Shown in pieces: positions 58,583 to 64,000 of a stretch of DNA of 64,000 nucleotides. This DNA comes from Aurantiochytrium sp. KH105 (lineage: Eukaryota; Sar; Bigyra; Thraustochytrida; Thraustochytriidae). The DNA is taken from NCBI GenBank assembly GCA_003116975.1, contig BGKB01000056.1, positions 310,001 through 374,000 of the forward strand, read 5' to 3'. The notes beneath the pieces were generated by a model. That model worked only from the letters and a program-made list of their open reading frames with translations, was not told where the DNA came from and did no database searches. A program made the position numbers and the translations under genes. Positions within the stretch are counted from its first letter, which is position 1. Every line of letters begins with the position of its first letter.

Positions 58583-60042
58583 GTGCATCTCGAGAGGCGC
58601 GCACATGGATCCCATCTTTCAGAACGCATTCTGACTCGCGACTCGCCTGCCATTGAGGCGTCGCGGGCTCGCCATGTTGCGAGATGGAGGAGCTGCACGC
58701 CTCGTGTCCTCGTCTCATTTCCATAGCTTCCTTCTCCCATGACCCTTTCCATTTCCTTTTTTCAAAATCGAGCTTGATTGTCCCTGCTCTTGCGTGAGAT
58801 TAGTCTCTCGCGCAGCATTTTCTGTTTCGCAAGTTGACCTTGCCTTGTCGTTTCATTTCTCTTCGTTTGCTTGTCTGTTCTTCGCCAATGGCCTGTTCGT
58901 TGTACCGTCGCTTTTTTCAGTCCAAAGCATTTGGTGAAGCAAGCATCTATGTTCGCAATTTCGGACAAGTAAGGATTTCGTATGCGGTAAAAGGGGCAAA
59001 ATGGCATCTCTTGTCGAGTATGAAATGATAGCGCTTCTCTGCAATCAACTGCGCATGGTAGACGCGTCTGACTGTGTGTTATTTATCCCAGAAGGAAGAG
59101 TGGTATGGACCGATTTTTAATTTTTTTAATTTAACGACATTGTCTGACGTCTTCTCACAGAGATCTAACGGCTGTGGTGCACGTGCTATCTAACCTCGCG
59201 GACGAATGTCATGTCAGCTACGCATTGTATCTCTTACTTGGAGAAGCTGTGTTGCCCAATCCTTCCACCATTGCTATTGCTATCACTAACAACGTCGCGA
59301 AAAGCAATGAACGTCAGCGCCACGGCTCAATCTAACTTACAAAGTTTGAACACCAAAAGTGAGTCCAGCAGGCACGCATCGAGGGTGGAAATCGCGATCA
59401 TCCTTGCAATGCAGTGCTGGGGACAGGTCCTATCCGTCTAAATACTGGTCAGCGTGGGCTCCTCGCGCGTGCCCCATTTGGTCCAGCTGATGGGCAGAGA
59501 AAGTCCGCTTCAGCGCATCCCGAGGCCAAGCAGCCTCTATACCCTCGCTCGCTCCCTGGCAGCAGGAGCAGTAGCAGTACCAGCAGCAGGCCGTGTCTAC
59601 GGCGAGCGAGCGGGCGGGCGTATGCGTGTGCGGATGTGTATGCGTATTCGCGGAGAGCGCACACCCCCACTGTGGTCCTAGTTCATCGCGACTCACGTCA
59701 GCACCACTAGCACCTAACTAACAGTAACTAACTAGCTAGCTAACTAACGGGCTGGCCGGCCCGCTGCAGCTGGTCCCCCGAGATGCCTGCTCTCCCCGCC
59801 CGCGCTGCACAAGCTGTCTCTGCCGAACCGCTGCCGGTTGCGGAGGGGCATTCTCGGCTGTGCGCGAGCGACGTGCCGTCGCGGCAGGCCGGCCATCTTG
59901 GGTGTCTTGCTCTTGCTTATTTAGAACTGGCCGTGGTGACACAAGGCTTCTATCCCCCCCCCCCTTTTTTCTTTTTTCATTTTTTTTTCCGCCTTGACCT
60001 TGCGAGACTCTGCGCGCGCGAGCTACGAGAGCTCGACGGGCA

Positions 60043-60077
<35 letters not shown>

Positions 60078-60740
60078 TGTGAGCGAGCGTGCGAGCGCAG
60101 CGCAGCGACTCGTGCTCGCAAGGATAACGAGCGTCTCCGGCTGAGCGCTTGGTCGATCAGCTGTGGAAAGAGGAAAAAAGGTGGCAGAGAGAGAGGTCCG
60201 AGTCGCGTCCCTTCACTTTACAAAGAGCAGAACAAGAACTCCGAAAAGGCGGCGGGCGCCGGAGGTGAACGAGGAAGACCTCGTGCCGAGCGAGCTAGGC
60301 TCAAGCAAGCAGACAAGGAGGCGACCGTGTCTCGTAGCATTTTAGCTTGGCCTTGCGGTTGGCGCTCTCGCTCGCTCGCTCGCTCGCTGCTCGTTTCGAA
60401 ATCATACATTTTTAGGCCTTCTATACGTACATCCATCTATCGCGCACGCGGGTGGAGTCGGCAAATCGAGAATCAGCAGCACAGGCCCGGGTCCTTGTGC
60501 GTTGCCGCGCGCGAGCAGAGCGTAGCGTACTAGGCCAGTAGCGAAGCGCGGACGAAGGCGAGGGGCCGAGTCTTTTTGCTGACCCGGTTTGAACTTGACC
60601 AAGTCAAAGTCGATCACAAACAAGGCGGACGGGCGCAGCGCGAGCGCGGGGCACATCACCGTCTAGACGGCGTTGTCGGCAGCATCGGCCAGAGCCCAAA
60701 GTGAGCTCCAGGCAACGCTTGGTTGTTCATTCGATCATTC

Positions 60741-60910
60741 CCTGTCATTCCCTGTCATTCACTGTCATTCACTGTCATTCACTGTCATTCACTGTCATTC
60801 ACTGTCATTCACTGTCATTCACTGTCATTCACTGTCATTCACTGTCATTCACTGTCATTCACTGTCATTCACTGTCATTCACTGTCATTCACTGTCATTC
60901 ACTGTCATTC
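60741..60910. repeat. Minisatellite, 17 x 10 bp (ACTGTCATTC)
   Basis: Seventeen head-to-tail decanucleotides. The first two read CCTGTCATTC and the next fifteen are perfect ACTGTCATTC. Flanks (TCGATCATTC before, ACTTTATTCGATCATTCATTCG after) are degenerate CATTC repeats, so the array probably grew from a (CATT)n-like seed. Because 10 is not a multiple of 3, all three frames stay open as a 10-residue peptide repeat, which is an artefact. Confidence 0.98.
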
Positions 60911-61072
60911 ACTTTATTCGATCATTCATTCGTTCATTCACTCGCCTCTACATTGCAGCAAGCACTGCCACCGAGTTGTCCAAATTCGAAATTCGGCCTC
61001 GCGCCTCGGTGGCACGCAGCGCGTTCCTCCTACTGGCGCGCGATTTGATTCGATCCGATTCGTCTCGATTCG

Positions 61073-61130
61073 AAGCGAGGCGAGGCGATACGAGGCGAGG
61101 CGAGGCGATACAAGGCGAGGCGAGGCGAGC
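61073..61130. repeat. GAGGC/GATAC pentamer repeat
   Basis: Imperfect 5-bp array built of GAGGC with interspersed GATAC(G/A)AGGC, giving a rough 20-bp higher-order period. Confidence 0.7.
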
Positions 61131-62697
61131 AAAGCGCGACGAGAACACCTCCTGTTTGTGAGCGAGCTCCTCGGCTTTCCCGGCCACGGAGCGCGCCACG
61201 GAGACGTCCGTCCATTCTCCGCGAGACGCTGACGACTGACCTTCCCTCTCTCCTTTTTCTCCTCTCACAATCTCATTCTCCTTTCCCTTTCCTTTTCCAT
61301 TCCTTCCCTGACCTTCCCCTTCATTTCCTTACCACTCCTCGTCTTCGCGGCGCTCTGCTGCTTGGTCTACGCCATCGAGACGTCGTACCGCAACATCGAC
61401 AACGACAACAACATCGACGACAGCAACAACAAGCAGCCAAGCATTTCACATCGGGGTCGACACCGACACCTGCAACAAGCAGAGGCAGCCAGCAAGCCAG
61501 CCAGGCAGCCAAGGAGAAAGGAGCCGAGTCGAGCGCAAACCGAGTCGAGTCGAGCCGAGTCCAGCCCGTTCGCGACGGACGCTAGGACGGACCCCGAGGC
61601 CAACTCGAAGCCAAACCAAAGCAAGCCCGAGGGCGGCAGCGGTGGCACCAGTCAAGTCAAAGTCGCAAGCCAAGAGGCAAATTAAGACGCAAGTCTCCCC
61701 CCTTCTCTCCCCCGGAAAAAGGGAAAAAAAGCAAACGAGCAACCAACAACCTGCCCGAAATTCCCAAGCAAGGCCGGCGAGGACTCCTCCTCCTTTGCGG
61801 CTTGGCGGCTGGCGGTGAGCAGTCACAGTCAGTCACATCGTCACCCCATTCAGGTTGGCGACGCACGTTGCGCATCGTCCCGTCCCTGCTTCGCTTCGCG
61901 GACCCATCCAGCCCGCAAAGTATAGCTAGCTAGCCTGGGAAGATAGACATAGACGCCAAGCGCCAAAAAAAGGCCAAGCAGGCAGGCGCGTGGAAAAACA
62001 AACAGCACGCTCACTCGCACACTCGAAGCTTCGCGACCCTTCGGCACGCCGTAGCCAAGGTCACCTAGGTCAGGCTCGCCTCCATTGCATTGCATTGTCT
62101 TGCATCGCTTCATCGCTTCATTCCTTCGTTCATTCATTCATCCATTCCTGCTGCTCCGGCCTCTTTCCATTCCCTCCCTCCCTCCTTCCATCCTTTCCTC
62201 TCTGCCTGGGCTGCCTTCAAGTCGTCTACTACAGGCCTACTGTACTCGTAGGCGTAGTGGTATTCATTCTCGCGGCGTCAGGCAGTCAGCAGCAGCAGCA
62301 GGCCCCGGCGACGGTGGGCAGCGGCACGAGCGCAGACACGCTCGCGCGCAATTCGGTCGCCGCGACGCGACCCGCGAGGCGCATTTCGGAGCGCGAGGCG
62401 AGGCGAGGCGAGGCCCTCGGCGCGCGAATTTGTTTGCGGCGCGCGCTTGCAAGCGAGCTTCGTCGGGCGCTCGCAGGCGCCACAGCCGTCGAGGTCGTTG
62501 GCGAGCCCAGCCTCGCCGTGAAAGACAAGAGGCAGGCGCGCGAGGCCGCCGCGAGGGGCGACGCCAGACGAGCAGCGGCGGCGGGGCGAGAAGCGACGCG
62601 GAGCGACGCAAAGCGAGGCTACGCGTGAAAAAACGAGCGCGAGCAAGGCCGCCCGTTCGAACGATCGACCGACCGACCGACCGACCGCACGCCAAAC

Positions 62698-64000
62698 ATG
62701 CAGCGCTCGCTTTCGTCCGGGCTCAACGAGGGCCTCCGCATCAAGGACCCAAGCCAGCTGGCGCCTCTGCGCGAGGGGGACAGCGGCGACGACGATGATG
62801 ACGATGACGAGGAGATTGACGACAACAAATCTGACGAGGATGTCGTTGTGAAAGCTGCCCATGAGGCCGCGCAGTTTTCACCGCGCAAAGCCTGCGCAGA
62901 GGAGGTCATGTCCTTTTCGAGGCAAAAAAATAATAATGCACAGAATGGCAACCACGTCGAGGCCGACGCAAGTCAGCCAAATGACAACGGCGTGCTTGAC
63001 AATACCGGTGCCGCCAAACCCGTCTCGAGTCCTCGTCTCTCATCGCAAGATGCAGGCGTCTCGTCATGGTCTGACGCCGCCAAGGCGGGGAAAACGAGCG
63101 AAGCGAACGCTACCGCCACCGCTCCAGCGTCTGCGGGATCTGACACAAAGCCCCTCGGGGCAGCAAGCAGCCCTTCCGCTCTCGCCGGCGCCACGGGCAA
63201 CAATCTGGCAAGCAATGCGGGACAGGGCAACGCTGCCAAGGATGATCCCATGGAAACGAATGATGTCGAGAATGGGACAAGCTCAAAAAAGAAGCGCGCC
63301 GCCAGCGTGAGCAGCGCGCGCGATGCGGGCGCGGCGTCCGAAAACGCAAATACCACTGCTGCTGCTGCTGCTGCTGCTACTGCTGATTCAGCTGGTACTG
63401 TCGGTACAGTTGTGCCCAAGGAAGAGACCAAGTCTGTTCTTGACGAAGCCTGCATCGAGCTACGCAAGCACGTCCTCGAGGGAGATCTCGAAAAGGTTCG
63501 TGAAATTCTTGCTGGCATGGGTGATGCAGACATGCGCAACACCATCGTCAACTCAAACAAGGATGGCTTCAGCACACTCATGGTCGCCGTCTCGTGCGAA
63601 AAGGGAAAGCTCGATCGGGATCTCGTGCTTGAGCTCTTGCGCGCGGGCGCCCAGGTGTCCCCCTGCGATCGTGTCGGTAACACAGCCCTGCACTGGGCTG
63701 CGCTCAACGGCCAGCTTGCCGTGCTCGATGACGTCGGCGGCAAAGACGGTAGTCTCCTTGGCCTCGCCAACAATGACGGGGACACCCCGCTCCACCTGGC
63801 CAGTCGAGCAGGCCATGCCGAGGTGGTCAAGCAGCTCATCCAGCGCATCTACGAGGCCGAGGGCCGCGGTGCAGAAATGGAGGCGACGCTCAAGGCCGAG
63901 GCCATGGAGGAAGGCGAGGGCGCCGCCGTCAAGAAAGAGGCCAAGGCCTTGACGATTTCCGCACCGACGGGACAGAAGCTACCCGACGCCTTGCAAAAGC
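62698..64000 (+). CDS. Ankyrin-repeat protein, 3' end beyond window
   Basis: Reading frame from the ATG at 62698 (MQRSLSSGLNEGLRIKD) stays open to the last base: 434 codons with no stop. Residues about 26-45 are an Asp/Glu-rich patch, followed by a long disordered Ala/Ser/Asn/Gly region with a possible nuclear signal (SSKKKRAAS). An Ala run from (GCT)n lies at about 63356-63380. From about residue 244 ankyrin repeats start: a first, weaker unit (DGFSTLMVAVSCEKGKL, LVLELLRAGAQ), then GNTALHWAALNGQLAV and GDTPLHLASRAGHAEVVKQL. Further domains lie outside. The disordered acidic N-terminus plus ankyrins suggests a nuclear or scaffold protein; no more can be said. Confidence 0.75.
   Translation, partial: MQRSLSSGLNEGLRIKDPSQLAPLREGDSGDDDDDDDEEIDDNKSDEDVVVKAAHEAAQFSPRKACAEEVMSFSRQKNNNAQNGNHVEADASQPNDNGVLDNTGAAKPVSSPRLSSQDAGVSSWSDAAKAGKTSEANATATAPASAGSDTKPLGAASSPSALAGATGNNLASNAGQGNAAKDDPMETNDVENGTSSKKKRAASVSSARDAGAASENANTTAAAAAAATADSAGTVGTVVPKEETKSVLDEACIELRKHVLEGDLEKVREILAGMGDADMRNTIVNSNKDGFSTLMVAVSCEKGKLDRDLVLELLRAGAQVSPCDRVGNTALHWAALNGQLAVLDDVGGKDGSLLGLANNDGDTPLHLASRAGHAEVVKQLIQRIYEAEGRGAEMEATLKAEAMEEGEGAAVKKEAKALTISAPTGQKLPDALQK

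Larger units (their letters stand above)
58583..62697. other. 4.1-kb gene-poor, repeat-rich region
   Basis: No supported gene. Contents in order: mixed-composition DNA (58600-59440); CTAA/TAGC-rich stretch at 59715-59750; a poly-C/poly-T tract at 59954-59990; (GTGC)n at about 60043-60078; (GCTC)n at about 60367-60391; the decanucleotide minisatellite (60741-60910); GAGGC/GATAC repeats (about 61073-61130); a pyrimidine-only stretch at 61240-61330; GAGGC repeats near 62395-62410. Open frames on both strands derive from these repeats. The last few hundred bases are probably the promoter of the ankyrin gene. Confidence 0.5.

Noticed and set aside
60673-61232. Frames of 115-169 codons with a 10-residue peptide repeat
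   Set aside because: They are the three translations of the 10-bp minisatellite and flanking simple repeats.
61233-61685. Frame with a hydrophobic stretch (PLLVFAALCCLVYA) then Asn/Asp/Ser-rich sequence
   Set aside because: No ATG anywhere in the frame and the upstream part is a pure pyrimidine tract. It could be a spliced exon but no partner exon was found.
1-64000. CRISPR arrays, rRNA or tRNA genes, bacterial operons
   Set aside because: Looked for regular spacer repeats and for clover-leaf-like D/T-loop motifs; none was convincing. Gene structure is eukaryotic.

Overview
This is a nuclear window from a eukaryote. The evidence is cytosolic ribosomal proteins (eL37, eL18), a mitochondrial Lon protease with a presequence-like N-terminus, canonical GT-AG introns, CaMK-type and AGC-like kinases, a full-length ABCB transporter and a TRP-like channel. 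Genes are close together, mostly intronless and GC-rich at third codon positions. Where introns occur they are short (about 110-320 nt) with GTAAGT or GTACGT donors. Together with the gene content (plastid/bacterial-type nucleotide translocase relative, BIO3-type dethiobiotin synthetase, Roc-COR GTPase) this best fits a compact stramenopile, probably a thraustochytrid/labyrinthulomycete. That placement is inference from style and content, not from a marker gene.

Layout. 0-8.4 kb: the 3' part of a thioesterase gene cut by the left edge, a CaMK-type kinase (-), an ATP/ADP-translocase-like carrier (+), an AGC-like pseudokinase (-) and a stand-alone dethiobiotin synthetase (+). 8.6-20.4 kb: Lon (-), an N-formylglutamate-amidohydrolase-family protein (+), a putative Golgi glycosyltransferase (-), a WD40-Roc-COR-TIR protein (-) and a four-TM claudin-like protein (-). 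21-33.8 kb: an ABCB transporter with a Cys-rich loop (-), an ankyrin/TRP-like channel (-), a J-domain/fibronectin-III protein (+) and an ADP-ribosylglycohydrolase-family protein (-). 34.8-39.3 kb: a tandem pair of secreted beta-helix-like paralogues (+). 41-47 kb: a poly-Q/acidic protein with a helical C-terminus (+), eL37 (-) and a Lys-rich nuclear-type protein (+). 48.3-54.8 kb: three co-directional carbonyl-reductase-like SDR paralogues, with a DDE transposase-like gene between the second and third. 55.3-58.6 kb: eL18 (-), whose intron directly follows the start codon, and a small hypothetical gene (+). 58.6-62.7 kb: a repeat-rich gene desert holding a 17-copy decanucleotide minisatellite. 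62.7-64 kb: the start of an ankyrin-repeat gene that runs off the right edge.

The most notable gene is the WD40-Roc-COR-TIR protein (15.6-18.9 kb). It joins a propeller sensor, a GTPase switch and a TIR domain that keeps a glutamate at the NADase catalytic position, which is an architecture expected of a sensor-effector immune or cell-death protein. Other items worth following are a thioesterase with Cys at the nucleophile position, the pseudokinase, the Cys-rich ABCB insertion, and a CTTGCG motif shared by several promoters, next to telomere-box sequences at both ribosomal-protein genes. No operon-like logic applies. Neighbouring genes are mostly divergent pairs sharing GC-rich, microsatellite-bearing promoters, or tightly convergent pairs.
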